Assembly (NCBI RefSeq): GCF_003073045.1
Contig: NC_037598.1
Location: 15,228,486 to 15,292,485 of the forward strand
Direction: 5' to 3'
Source: Pomacea canaliculata
Lineage: Eukaryota > Mollusca > Gastropoda > Architaenioglossa > Ampullariidae
DNA: 64,000 nt
Shown: positions 49,460 to 61,145 of the stretch, piece by piece
Position numbering within the stretch: position 1 is the stretch's first letter
How the letters are laid out: each line of letters begins with the position of its first letter
The notes under the pieces: model-generated
The model's input: only the letters and a program-made list of their open reading frames with translations
What the model was told of the DNA's origin: nothing
The model's database searches: none
Made by a program: the position numbers and the translations under genes

Positions 49460-52400
49460 TCACTTGAACGTTGCTGACTTGTTGTTAATAGGACGGACCA
49501 TGAACTTTGGAGAACTCATATACTTTTTGATGCCTGGCAGCTCCTCAAATGCTTTCATGAAAGCTGTAATCTTGGGGAACTCATCCAGGATGCCTGGAAC
49601 CATTATTCGGGCCTGGTCGAACTGCTCATATATAGGGAAGTCGGCTACAGTCACCTGAAGAGTGTAAAACAAACACATTTTTCAAGTCATTTTGCCTCAA
49701 ATTTTAACAAAGAAAAGTAAAACCTAATATACTAGGTTATCCTCAATCCAGTAGCAGGGCAACCATTCCTCAAACTAGTGCATCTTCAGGTTTTGGATAG
49801 GATAACAATTCTCTAAATTAAGCCTTGTTGTCCATGGACAAATAAACATTCATAAACATAAACATGCCCTTCGACATCAAGCTCTATGTATATAGACATG
49901 TGGATGTTCTGCAGATGACTGCCAGTTTCATCTGGCTTTCAAGTGTAACCAAGGTGAATAACAACAACAGCAGCAGAAGTAAAAGGGTTTGGTGTTAAAC
50001 CCAAAGTGAGAGGAATTAAAAAAAACTAACAAACAAAAAGAAAATGATGGTATTACTTACACTGTCACCACAAAACCACTTCTTGTCTGACAACCACTTC
50101 TCACAAGTAGGAAGTACTTCGATCTTGCTTTTCGTAATAAACTCTGGAAGCAGCTTCTCCTGTTGAAAAGTTAAAATGGGTGTTTTGATATATATACACA
50201 CACACATCAACAATGTTACTGTTTTAGGGCCAAAAAAATGTTTGATGCATTACAGAAACATAAAAAAAATTAAATGTAACTAAGCATTAAAATAATATTA
50301 ATAATTAAATAACAAATAATAATAAATATGATGTAAAAGCCTGTTTAGTGCAGTTTTTGCCCCAAAAGCTGATTTGGTAAGATGTTTGCACAACAACATT
50401 TCAAGGCATGCTGGAAACTGAATTTATCTTAAAATTTTACACCAGACCAACATCAAAAGGGTTAATGCAAAAAAGCTACTTTTAATTTGCCATCCACCAC
50501 TTATGGGATAATGCAAGTGTTTATATAGAGTTATAGACCATGAAAAAGGGCTACCAACATATTCAGGATTGTAGGCCAAGCGTACGATAATATTTCTGTA
50601 ATCCATGGCATATTCCAACAAAATGTCCACATTCAACTTCTCCTCTTCTGTCTGGCCCACTGAAGCATTCACAATTATGCACAAATATACATTTATTGAT
50701 AAAGGATAAAGTCAGTGTTAGATACTCATACGCAAACACATCTGTGAACGTGTTCTCTTACTGACCACTTACCACTTACATTTACTTCTTTAATTCCACT
50801 AGTGTGATGACAGCACTCTCCCACTGCCACTAGGACATTGTAGAGCAATTCCTATGCTTGTTAAATTTTGCTTTAAAGTTGTACAACTCCACTTGCAATT
50901 TATTTAAACAAATTTTATTAATTATCACACTTTCAATGTTGTTTTGTTTACTACCCTTTGGAGAATCACCAAACATTATACTGGAATCTACAAGGATATA
51001 TGTCTGATTATATTCTGTACATATTTTATAGGAAATCCCATGCAAAGACATCACTCAAAAGCTTCGAAAATAAACATTGGAACTGGTGCTCTTCTAGCAC
51101 AAAAATACTTACATAAGTTATGTTTGCCAGCAATGTACCTTAGAATAGCATTGCTTTGCGTGATCTTGGTGTCTCCATCAATGTAATAAGGAAGCTGCCA
51201 AATATAAGTGTTTCTGTTAACAACAACTCTGCACAAAAATGCACTCACTTTGCATTAATATTGAATATTTATTTGTTTTATTGTTACTCTGAATATTACT
51301 TCAAGGAGATCCAGCTCTCTTTTGCTGAGAGACTTCTGTCAGCATAGTTCTAAGGGTCATCGAAACAAGCAATTTTAAGTCCCTTGACTACAGCAAGGTG
51401 GTGGTCCAATAGGGAGACTGAATAATAATGGGTTCCAATATACAAACTGTATTTACATATCAACAGCTAAAAGTAGCTCAGGCGTTGTAGGACCCATGGT
51501 ATTCAAGATAGGTAAAGTCAAAAGTATTAAAAATGCTTACATTTGGAAAAGGAAATCCTAGTGTATACTTCACTTTGTACCAGGCCTCACGACTATAGCC
51601 TGGAGCTGCACACAACATTTTTATATTTCTCTGATACAAAATTTAAAACAAATTTTAGAAAAAGTGCAAGATGGTTGCATGGAAACGAAATTTAATATTT
51701 TATAGCAGGGCTTTTATGCATAAAACATTTATCACTTTCCTCATCTGTATGTATACAGTATCTTATGATGTTTATATTATAAGCCTACACAAGATGCTGT
51801 ACATAAATAAAGTCAAGTCCAAAACTGCGGTAACATGAAATACATTACCGTCGCCTTGTTCATAATACAAGTCCTCAAAGTCTTCCCCAACATAGTTTAG
51901 AAGCAGCCGGATGGGCTGAGCAAGCTGCAGACAAAAGAGTAAAAAAAAAAATACTGCTACTTAACACTGCTTGAGTCGCTGTTGACAACTTGTTTACACT
52001 GTTTTTGTCTTTATGATAAATGAAAACAGTTTCAGACACGTCAAATCCTTCTTCCACTCTCTGGAATTTTGGAACTGGCACAACATACAAGGCTTCATTG
52101 TTCAACTAAAAAGTCTTTACAATTCATATCACATTTACCACCATACTAATCAAGCATACCATAGGTATAAACTTCACAATTTTTTCCAATAGCCATGCAG
52201 TCTCAGTTGTTCTACTCAATACTGACTACTAAATATTTTTATATTTGATACTTCTGGTGGATTTTTCACCCACTATCCAGATTCAATAAGAGCATCTCAC
52301 CTGTGTAGACTTTGATGAAAACCACATTGTAATAAAGCGAATTTACACGTCACAACCCCAGTCTCGTTCATGTAATATTACTTCAAATATTCACCTAAAT

Positions 52401-53245
52401 ATATTTTTTAAATCTTTGAGGTGTGTGCGGTTTAAAACAAGTGTTTTCATAAAATTATGTTTAAAGGGGTTATCTTTCAAAGTTAATTTCTGCTTTAATC
52501 TTTCTTTTTAAACAAAGGCGTGGTTGCTGAAATAGTTTGCCTTTTCTCTGCAACATCCAGGTCGATATCGTGAAATGGTTGAGTTTTTCATTATTATTAT
52601 TCATTTTCCTTTTGAGTTCGTCCTTAGGTCAAGGATCGATCTGACTCTGGTGCGATGTCGATATGACTGGGGCCATTCGGTTTGGGGTCAAAATGACCTG
52701 CCACCCTTAATTATAAGCCGTGCAAAGAACAATTAGCGTTTGTGTACAGTTCCAGAGAAAGTTATAATTTCCAGATAGCATTCACCAGCACGAACCGCTC
52801 AAGATTTAGACCATGCCAAGCATATGGAGGCATCGTTAGAGGATTTTCTTTGAGATAACAAAAATCGTGACAAACACGTGTCAGTGACGCCTCCGACGTT
52901 TTGGTGCTTTTAGACACAATATAGGACAACACAATTAATGCCTCGTCTTCAATTACTGAATAAACAAGCTCTGGTAGTTAGTGGCTGCTTCAAGCTTCCT
53001 TACAAAAATCAGCGGATTTGAACTGCTATATTGATGGGTGACGTTCGTCACACCACGTGTGGTTACAGTTACTGGAGGGCTACCGGCTAGTAGTGATCAC
53101 TCGGGGAAGCCTACACTTTGTAGGTTCTTGGAATTCCAGCTTCGTTTTCCTTTCTTCGTGCTTTTTCACCATTATAAATTACTGTGATGTAAAATTACTT
53201 TAGTTGACTTACCCCTCTGATCTTCCAGTATGCAAGAGTAGGCAT
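49460..53245 (-). CDS. Mu-class glutathione S-transferase, copy A, seven exons, intact
   Basis: Exons on minus: 53213-53245, 51849-51924, 51541-51605, 51113-51194, 50559-50659, 50061-50159, 49460-49654; all phases fit, giving 216 residues. The N-terminus [11 protein letters not shown] carries the catalytic Tyr6 that lowers the pKa of glutathione. The glutathione-binding domain continues with [13 protein letters not shown], the mu-type loop [17 protein letters not shown] and [15 protein letters not shown]. The all-helical domain contains [14 protein letters not shown] and AYNPEYEKLLPEF. It conjugates glutathione to electrophiles in the cytosol and works as a dimer. It is the intact member of a tandem pair. 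The exon 5 donor is a weaker TAT|GTTGGT. Confidence 0.95.
49735..49826. repeat. Interspersed repeat, shared with 63083-63156
   Basis: AGGTTATCCTCAATCCAGTAGCAGGGCAACCA...CTTCAGGTTTTGGATAGGATA in GST intron 6 matches AGGCTATCCTAAATCCAATAGCGGGTCGACAACC...CTCCAGGTGGCGGGTAGGATA near the right end of the window. It is a dispersed family of unknown type. Confidence 0.6.
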
Positions 53246-53399
53246 GGTAACAATTAGCTTACAGCGGCGTGAGATACGACAGGAGAAAAGGTGTGCAAGC
53301 CGCAGTGAGGCAGTGCAGACAGCAGGCTATTTCAACCGGGGGCAGCTTATCTCTCTCTCACACACACGCAATTTGTGAACCTCTATACATTCAAAAATT

Positions 53400-53411
53400 G
53401 CTGTGTCGTCA
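53400..53411 (-). promoter_or_regulatory. Disrupted antioxidant-response-like site upstream of GST copy A
   Basis: Minus strand reads TGACGACACAGC, about 155 bp upstream of the start. Compared with copy B (TGACACAGC) it has three extra bases, so the TGACnnnGC spacing of an antioxidant response element is lost. Confidence 0.35.
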
Positions 53412-54317
53412 CAGATAACGACCGCCATCTTCACACTTAACCTCATTTCCATTTTTTGCTTTATCGTCTCAATGGAGTGCATCTCGGAACTGGCACTGAA
53501 GCAACCTTTATATATCCATGAGTCTTAGGGGAGCTCTGATGGAACGAACTCATGCCTGTAGAGCAAGTCTTCGGACTGCCTGAGAAGGTCCCCCGAGTGA
53601 CATGCCGCCCACTTATTCCAGTTAGTCACTCGAGCCTTTCTGCTGTTGGCCACGGCCTCCACCGCCTTCAACGGTAACCACGAAGGGACCGTCTTTGGCA
53701 AGGTAAGCTTTATCACAGGCCTCGACAAGAAAAGTTTAAAAATATTGATGTCTTTCTAGAAACATGGGGTCAAGGATTACCATCAGCGTGAACTTCAGAA
53801 ATACTGAGCGTTTCGTGATTCTGGTGTGTTTGTGCGCGTGTGTAAAACAGAGAAAGGGTAAATAGAGAACATACTTGCATTGTATGTTACATAAGCTCGG
53901 TTAGTCCAAGGCATATTGTTTAGCATTGTGCACTGAGTTGCATCATTTAGCAGGTATGTTTCGCTAATATTTTTTTTATCCAAATTTAGTGCATGTATTT
54001 TTCACATTTGTTTATTTTATATAATTATGGTACTGTTTAGCTTTTATCAATAAACTGGTATTTTCATTTTATCCACCTTTTTATCCATTTCAAGTATCAC
54101 TGGGTCTGGGTAGCTTTTTGTGAACTCTCATATTTTTTCTTGCATAAGTTTATGTGACTTTGTAACAGCAAAAGAGGAAGTTAGAAGAAGAGTTTTAGCT
54201 GCAAATGATCTGAGATAAGAAGAGGTAAAGAAAAAAATATCAATGCCAGTTGTATGAATGACAGATGCTTTACAGTTGATGAAGGTTTTAATTGATAAAG
54301 ACCAAGGTAAATATTTA

Positions 54318-54352
54318 GTTGGTGACTCAGCATAAAACACCAATTCTACCAC
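54318..54352 (+). mobile_element. SINE tail fragment in unit B
   Basis: GACTCAGCATAAAACACCAATTC repeats the tail of the SINE at 7186-7437 (GGCTCAGCATAAAACACC). The matching place in unit A lacks it, so it arrived after the duplication. Confidence 0.6.
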
Positions 54353-55261
54353 CCTTCCCCCTACACAACTACAAGTTCACTGTTTCAGTTTTCTCCCTGC
54401 AAACTGTCAGCAGTCTTAAATGCTGGTGGATGACGTCTGCCTCACCTTTTGGGGAACAACACATTGGCTCCTTAAAGTGACTTGCAGGCCTGCCTGAGGG
54501 ATTGCTGGTGGACCAAGCTTGCATTACATGATCTACTATTATTAGTGCTACATACTGTTGAAAAGATCTTAATTTTTAAATGCATCCCTATAATCAGTTC
54601 TCTTTCTCTACATACATATACACACACATACATGAAAACACATATGCTCACCCACACGCATACATCTGAATTTACAGGAAGAGATACTTAAGCAGACTTC
54701 AGCAGACAGTTTTTAATTCTTATGTAACACTGAAAATACAATCACTGCCCAGCTTACCTAGCAGTACTTGAATGCTTGGAACGATATTCAGACTTCATTT
54801 TTGTGTCAAAAATATCCTGCATATAAATATTTTCAATGTCTTGCTAAATGCCTGTCTGAAATAGTTTTCTTCTAAAATCTGCATCATCAGATGACTTGCC
54901 AAAAATAATTGTTTACTGACTGGTCACAGATACCCATTTGTAATCACCCCATTATTTAAACCAATCAGACTTTTCAAACAAAAATATATTAAAGAGTTTC
55001 TAATTCAGACTCTGATGATCTGAACCAGTAAGTTTTACAAAAATAATTTGACTGCAATACTGTTAAAGTCAGTCTTGAATTCTAGAACCTTCAACAGCTG
55101 TTGAGGAGTGATCAACACTCTCTCAAGTTGACTATTCTGCTGTCACTGAAGTCATGATCCAGTGTACACACATGAATCAGTACCTTTACTTTGTACCTAA
55201 CAAACATGGCACGTATCTTCAACTTGCACAATCAATATTCTGAAGGATGCTGATGCTTTTT

Positions 55262-58200
55262 TCACTTGAACGTTGCTGACTTGTTGTTAATAGGACGGGC
55301 CATAAAACTTGGGAGAACTCATGTACTTCTTGATGGCTGGCAGCTCCTCAAATGCTTTCATGAAAGCTGTAATCTTGGGGAACTCATCCAGGATGCCTGG
55401 AACCATTATTCGGTGCTGGTCCAGCAGCTCATACATAGGGAAGTCGGCAACAGTCACCTAAACAGGGTAACCAATTTTCCTTCAAACTTTTTGTTAATAT
55501 CAAGGTGCTTCAAATGCTTAACACAGAGAGTTAAGAGGCTGGTGTTTATGTATGAACCAGCAAATATGACAATATCGTGGCAAAACAGCTGGCTCTAAGG
55601 CAGAGGTAAAAAAGCAGAAAGAAAACAATGACATTACTTACCTCATTACCACCAAACCACTTATTTTTTGACAACCACTTCTCAAAACTACCAATCGTTT
55701 CTTTGCCCTGAGGAATAGTCTTGAAGCAGTTTCTCCTGTTTAGGAAATTGAAAAAAAGAATGTTTTCACATCACTGATCAACAAAAAACAGTTACTGCTT
55801 AAGGGTAACATACACTTACATAACTTTCTTTATAATTAAAGCGTAACACTACTTTAAAAGGATGTTAATGATGGAACCAAAAAAAAAAAAAAATTTTAAT
55901 GTAATAACACACTGCATAAAAACTTTTAGTGATGGTTCAATAATTTTTCAAAATATACTTGAAATTCTATATGATAATGTTCATAAGTTACTTTGTTACC
56001 TAAAGTCAAAAGGTTTAGAAAGGGTTCATATAAACCATAAAAAGAGTATTCACATATTCAGGGTTGTAGGCCATCCGCACAATACCATTTCTAAAATCCA
56101 TGGCATTTTCCAACGTAATGTCTACGTTGATCCTGTCGTGTTCTGTCTTGCCCACTGAAGCATTAACAGGTGAATTATGCAAAAAAATCAAACATATATT
56201 TATCATTAAAAGATAAAGTCATTGCTTGATACTCATTTACTGTTTTTGCATTTTAATGTATTAATGCTTTCATTCACTAGGAACTAACAAATATCCTTGT
56301 AACTTTCCCAACTCCTCACTAGTAAATTTGAACAGCTCTTTTTATGCTGAGTCTTAAATAATTTTTGTGTTAACTAGCCCACAAAATATGACCAAGCCTG
56401 ATAGAGTATCACAGTCAATATTTAAGGACACATGCCTGATTATATTTATAGGAAAATATTTCCAACCGATACTGATCAACGTCAAATAAGCCCCAGTGCA
56501 CAGAACTAAATTCTGGCACTGGTCCTAAACTATCACAAAAATACTTACATAGGTTATGTTTGCGAGCAATGTACCTTATAATAGCATTGCTTTGTATGAT
56601 CTTGTATTCTCCGTCAATGTAATAAGGAAGCTGCCAAATCAATAACAAATATTACTGCTGGCAATGGCTTTAGCAGGCATAAAAATGCATCAACTTTGCA
56701 CAGACTAAATATATTTATTATGATATACTCTGGGCTTCCAATTACAAATTGCATGCATAGATCAACAGTAAAATGTAACTCAGTGCACGTCTCACATATT
56801 CAAAAACTGGGCTCCCAGTATTCATGACAAAGTACGTATATTTAAAAGATTTGTTATAACATTCACTGTAGTTACACCAATTAGTACATACTAAAAACAA
56901 TCTTTGCGGGATTTTTAGTAAGCACAACAAAGTATATACTTTCAACACTAGCTCTTTGTAGAACTCACATTATTACTATAAAGAAAAAAAATGAAAGTAT
57001 TTATGCTTACATTTGGAAAATCAAGCCCTAGTGTATGCTTCACTTTGAGCCAGGCGTCTCGGCTGTAGCCTGGAGCTGTGATGAAATAACAGTTTAATAC
57101 TTTCTGATACTCAATTATAAAAAGGAACTTTAAGAAAAAGTGAAAGATGCTCTGCATGAAAACTGCATGGTCATTGTGATAATACATTTTTCTGTTTTGA
57201 ATGCATTATTGTGTCTTTGAATACTTCACACACAAGGCATGAAGTGCTGATGAAAACTGTAGCAAAATGAAATACATTACCATCGCCTTGCTCATACTGC
57301 ACATCCTCAAACTCCTCCCCAGCATAGTTTAGTAGCAGACGAATAGGTTGAGCAAGCTACAGACAATGAGCAAAAAACTCTTTAAGAAATTCTGCTGAAG
57401 ACTTACTTCTTTCAGTGCACATCACATGCTTTCATCTTTTATGACTAAAAAAAAAGGCAATACCGTGCAGGAACTTTAAATCATTTTCTTCATTTTTTTA
57501 TTGGCTTTTCACTGGTACCACATGCTATGACACATTCTTCAACCGCAGAGCTCTCCTCATCTTCACCAGACCAAGGTAACATCGATTTTTTACAACCATG
57601 CAGTTTCTAGTGTTGCATATCATACTGATATCTATAATTGACGAAGCCCCATGACTTGGGGAGAGTTTTTTTTTATGGAGTGTTTTGTGAGGGTTGTGTC
57701 CATCACAGCAGGCCTTTCTTTACCCTACCCTCCAAAGCAAGTTTGGGGAACTTTTTTTTCTGCCAAGGGCTATTTGGATATTCATAACATAATTTGCAGG
57801 CCAAACAGAATTATCAACTTAAAAAAATAACCAGAATTAGTCAAAAACTGATTTTGTCACAGTGTGTCAAACTTTTGCAACCTGAACACTCCCTGCCTGC
57901 CTGGCACTGTTCTAGCTTTTAGTCACTGCAATACAGCAAGACAGGACTTCCTACCTAGACTCCAATCCCCAGCGAGGACAGAACCGAGCTCTCAGCGAGA
58001 ACCAATGGTCTGTGCATACTACAAAATTAAATTTAACAGTTGAGAAGAACATGAAACTTTTAGGTTCAAATTATTACAGCTTGCAAAGAAATGTGGATAG
58101 TGTACTATTTTCGATTGATATCACTGCGCCAGTGGGTACGCGATTGATCGTCTGCTAATCGAGTAACTACACGTCAAATTTAAATAAAAATAACACGAAA

Positions 58201-59212
58201 AAGCTAAACACATACAATTCACGGTTTATTTTTTTTAAGTACCACGAAAATGTCTGCTAAATCATTCAGCAACATTAGAAGACCCAGCGTCTGCATTCCA
58301 AGCTGGGAATTCGAGTCTAGGTAGGACGTCGATCGATCCTGTTTTGCTACACCTGTAGTTCCGGGTTGTATATTTTTTGTCACCTATGTATGCATGTGTG
58401 TGCGCCTGAGAACCCTACTTCCCCAAAGCAAACATGAAAAGACATAATTGTTCAGATATTTATATAACCGTCCGTGATTTCTCTGTTAAAAGGTGGTCGT
58501 GGTGTTGCATGCATGGTGACCGAGCAAACTATGAGGTCACGCTTGTGAACTGCGAAACGACACACAGCAGGAGAAGCGCACGTCTCTCTCCGTCGTGTAC
58601 TCGATCGGTATGTATGTATCCTGTCTATCCTCTAATGGACGTTCCTTGCTTGTCCCTCAAAATGTATGTTCACTTTATACAAATATATGTTGCATTTATA
58701 TGTGTGAAAAATCCTCTGGGGTTCTTGAAACTCGGGTCTCCCCTGCGACTGCTTTGGCCGGGTCACACCAAAAGATTTCGCGTGCGGGAGGTTCGATCCC
58801 CACCCCTGCTCTAGTTAGTCAGGTGCTACCATGGATTAAGTCTTTGAAATCTGCACACACTGTATGACACATTGTATGCGTCATAGAATATCTTATTTCC
58901 CGATGTATTATCTGACTTTATCTTAAAAGAATATGATTGTTATCTTCTTCAAACAGCTGTCTTCTTCGGAGCATCCATTCTGCAAGGAAAGCATTACTCA
59001 AAGCCCACACATTCACAACAACAGCAACATTTCCCCTGGCCGCAGCTGGGCCTGCTGGAGGTCCTTTGTGTCCCGATGGCAAGGTACGACTTCAAAGTCC
59101 GCTGTTTAGAAGTAGTGCGGAGCAGTATTTGATATATACTTTCAAACATTGTGATGTAAAATTATTTTCGTTTACTTACTCCTCTGATTTTCCAGTATCC
59201 AAGAGTAGGCAT
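55262..59212 (-). CDS. Mu-class glutathione S-transferase, copy B, seven exons, frame broken in exons 6 and 7
   Basis: Exons on minus: 59180-59212, 57281-57356, 57011-57075, 56549-56630, 56054-56154, 55642-55735, 55262-55457. Exons 1-5 have the same sizes and phases as copy A and are open: [11 protein letters not shown] with Tyr6, [54 protein letters not shown]. Exon 6 is 94 nt against 99 in copy A, so the frame is lost after EKLL and resumes as [17 protein letters not shown]. Exon 7 has one extra T in a T run at about 55305-55309, which would end the protein at PKFYGPSY, some 12 residues early. Exon 6 could be one extra base plus a natural two-codon loss. It is either a young pseudogene or a functional paralogue with two assembly indels. 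Confidence 0.8.
58406..58585. repeat. Copy of GST-B upstream sequence within intron 1
   Basis: CGCCTGAGAACCCTACTTCC...GATATTTATATAACCGTCCG...GTGAACTGCGAAACGACAC is a diverged direct repeat of 59684-59830. It lies inside intron 1 of GST copy B, so part of the upstream region has been copied downstream of exon 1. Confidence 0.75.
58790..58800 (+). other. Isolated B-box-like motif
   Basis: GGTTCGATCCC is a perfect RNA polymerase III B box, but the surrounding bases do not fold as a tRNA T arm and no A box sits at the right distance. It is probably a remnant of a tRNA-derived repeat. Confidence 0.3.
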
Positions 59213-59431
59213 GGTCACAAACTAGCACGGAGGTTCAACAGGTCTGATGCGCAACGAAGTTTGGATGGCAAGTGTGCCAGCCGCAGTCAAGCAGTTATAG
59301 AGAGCAGACAGCCCGGATGTTGCAGTTGCCGGCTGCGTCGTGTACTTCTGCGCAGCCTTTTGTGCGCGCGCACTCACACAGCCAGAGAGAAAGAAGAGAA
59401 AATTTTATTTCCTATAAATTAAAAAAAAACT

Positions 59432-59440
59432 GCTGTGTCA
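59432..59440 (-). promoter_or_regulatory. Antioxidant-response-like element upstream of GST copy B
   Basis: Minus strand reads ATGACACAGCAG, fitting the core RTGACnnnGCR, about 220 bp upstream of the copy B start codon. Such sites recruit Nrf2/CncC-type factors at GST genes in other animals. The assignment here is by motif only. Confidence 0.45.
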
Positions 59441-59683
59441 TTGCTGATGACGACAACAGACGCCCTGGCCGGCCTTGTTGAGCTTCTGAGAACTGGGAGT
59501 GGGTTTTTTCCCCCACCTGCAACCTCTGGCTTCTCGATCGCTGTTCCGGGTTGTGTATAGTCTTGTGTGACCCACCCTGCGATTGTGGAGAGAGATATGG
59601 CAGTGTACGTGTGTGTGACATGTGTTTGACAAACTCTGTTAACTAGTAGAGCCCCAGCATAGAATAAAATAGTCAAATCAAAT

Positions 59684-59830
59684 GCCTGAGAACCTGACTT
59701 CCCCAAAGCAAAAGCAGACATGAAAAAAAAACATTTAAACGTTAAGATATTTATATAACCGTCAGTGATTTCTCTGCTAAGTGGTGGAGTCCCGCTGTGA
59801 ACTACGAAACGACACGTACTAGCAGGGCGA
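59684..59830. repeat. Upstream partner of the intron-1 repeat at 58406-58585
   Basis: TGCCTGAGAACCTGACTTCCC...GATATTTATATAACCGTCAG...GTGAACTACGAAACGACAC, a direct repeat separated by about 1.28 kb from its copy. It lies about 0.5 kb upstream of the GST copy B start. Confidence 0.75.
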
Positions 59831-61084
59831 GACAAAGAGAAAAAGTCAAGACCATATGTAACCATAAACCATAAACTGAAACCATAAACCTAGGGTTTCG
59901 AAGACGCAGGTGAAAAAGACCAGTGGAGGCAGCGAGATGAGCTGATATGTCGCAGTCCTAGAATGTGATTAGTCAGATTAAATATTTATACATCTACATC
60001 CTCATTGTGCAACAAAACACTCCACGAAAAGAATACGGGTGGCCGCAGGCTGCTTTCGAGAAACGGCGTCCCTGCTGATCAATTGGATGTCACCTGCTTC
60101 TTCCCGAGCCAACATTTTCTACCAACAATATTCATGTGACCGGTCGATACCATGTATTACATATGATCGATAGTCCTCGCCTTCAGCCACTCTTTTACCC
60201 ACCTTCTCTCTATCGAGAGTGTGTTTGTGTGTGCAGGCATGAGGGAGAATTACTGTTTTACTATCTAGCAGCTCAGCTTTTATATTGCGGATGACAAATT
60301 TACCTGCCCTGCCGTATCTAACAAGCAATTACTTATGTACACTTGTTTGACACAATAATTTTGGAATCCTTTGTCTTGCGGTTGGTAAAGCTGGAACTAT
60401 CATTCTCGCAGTCTTTCTCCCACTCGTTTTCTCTCTTGTTTGTTTTTGTCACCTAGAAGGTCTGAAGTTCTGTGTAACAGTGACATGACCTTTCATTATG
60501 GGGAGGTTGGCTGTGTAGCAGCTTTGCCGCGCAGAAGCGAGCGTTGTTGACAAGAAATCGCAGGGGAGGTAGCTTTTGTGGGGTGGGGATCGGGAAATCT
60601 GTGACTGGGTGAGTACACAAGGCCACCAAGCTGTGGCTATTTTGCTGCACACGCTCTACAAGGTTCCCAGCACTGCACAAACACCGAGTCGCTGCACGAT
60701 GCTGGGACAGCATTCAAGTGTTTTCGACAGCTCTTCCGATCACGATGACCTTACTGAAGGAAAGCATTATAAGAGGCTTATAACTGACGGACGTTACTTG
60801 ATTTGTGACTAATAAAGCTTGCTTTTGATTTTCGCAGTCTCATTAAATGTCTCTTGTCTGTCGTGATCTTATTAACTTTCTCGTGACTGTCGTAACCTCA
60901 TTAAATGTTTAGGTGTGACTGTGCGCTTTGTCTTAGGTTTTGTTTCTTTTACATATGTTTATTTTTTATTAGTTAATATTTACAAGAAATGTTGATCATA
61001 GCTCTTTCCTCAAAAAGACGATATCAAATGTGTGACCTTTGACACTGGCGAACATGGTGAACAAAAGTCACAAAACAGTAACAT

Positions 61085-61145
61085 CACGAAGGTGTATATA
61101 GGTGGACTGCTGTCTGTCTGCCAAGACCAACGCTTAGCCTCTTGC
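61085..61145. repeat. Short repeat shared with 63519-63566
   Basis: TATAGGTGGACTGCTGTCTG...AGACCAACGCTTAGCCT recurs as TATAGGTGGATTGTTGTCTGCCGAGACCAACGCTTAGCCT 2.4 kb further on. Direct orientation; family unknown. Confidence 0.65.

Larger units (their letters stand above)
47080..53430. repeat. Tandem duplication unit A (with GST copy A)
   Basis: The order of similar blocks here and in 53965-59470 is the same. It runs from a left part (TTTTTCACATTTTTTTGTATT..., CACTGGGTCTGGG-type block, TAAATGCTGGTGGATG, GATTGCTGGTGGA), through a seven-exon GST gene with identical exon sizes except exons 6 and 7, to a shared promoter part ending in GCTGTGTCGTCA. The unit is longer than B mainly because of an inserted repeat at 48.14-48.62 kb. 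Confidence 0.85.
53965..59470. repeat. Tandem duplication unit B (with GST copy B)
   Basis: Partner of 47080-53430, in direct orientation. Both units share the upstream, gene and downstream block order. Similarity is highest over the last exon and 3'UTR (about 55.09-55.46 against 49.29-49.66 kb) and lower over exons 2-6. A short SINE tail (54318-54352) is inserted only in this unit. Confidence 0.85.

Noticed and set aside
58740-58815. A tRNA gene suggested by GGTTCGATCCC
   Set aside because: No cloverleaf can be drawn: the T stem does not pair and the A box is missing.
58937-59422. A 161-codon plus-strand frame
   Set aside because: It crosses exon 1 of GST copy B on the opposite strand, contains no recognised domain and changes character along its length.
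60699-60812. A 37-codon acidic frame whose stop overlaps AATAAA
   Set aside because: No upstream exon or promoter evidence and no recognised family; kept only as a remark in the right-end region.
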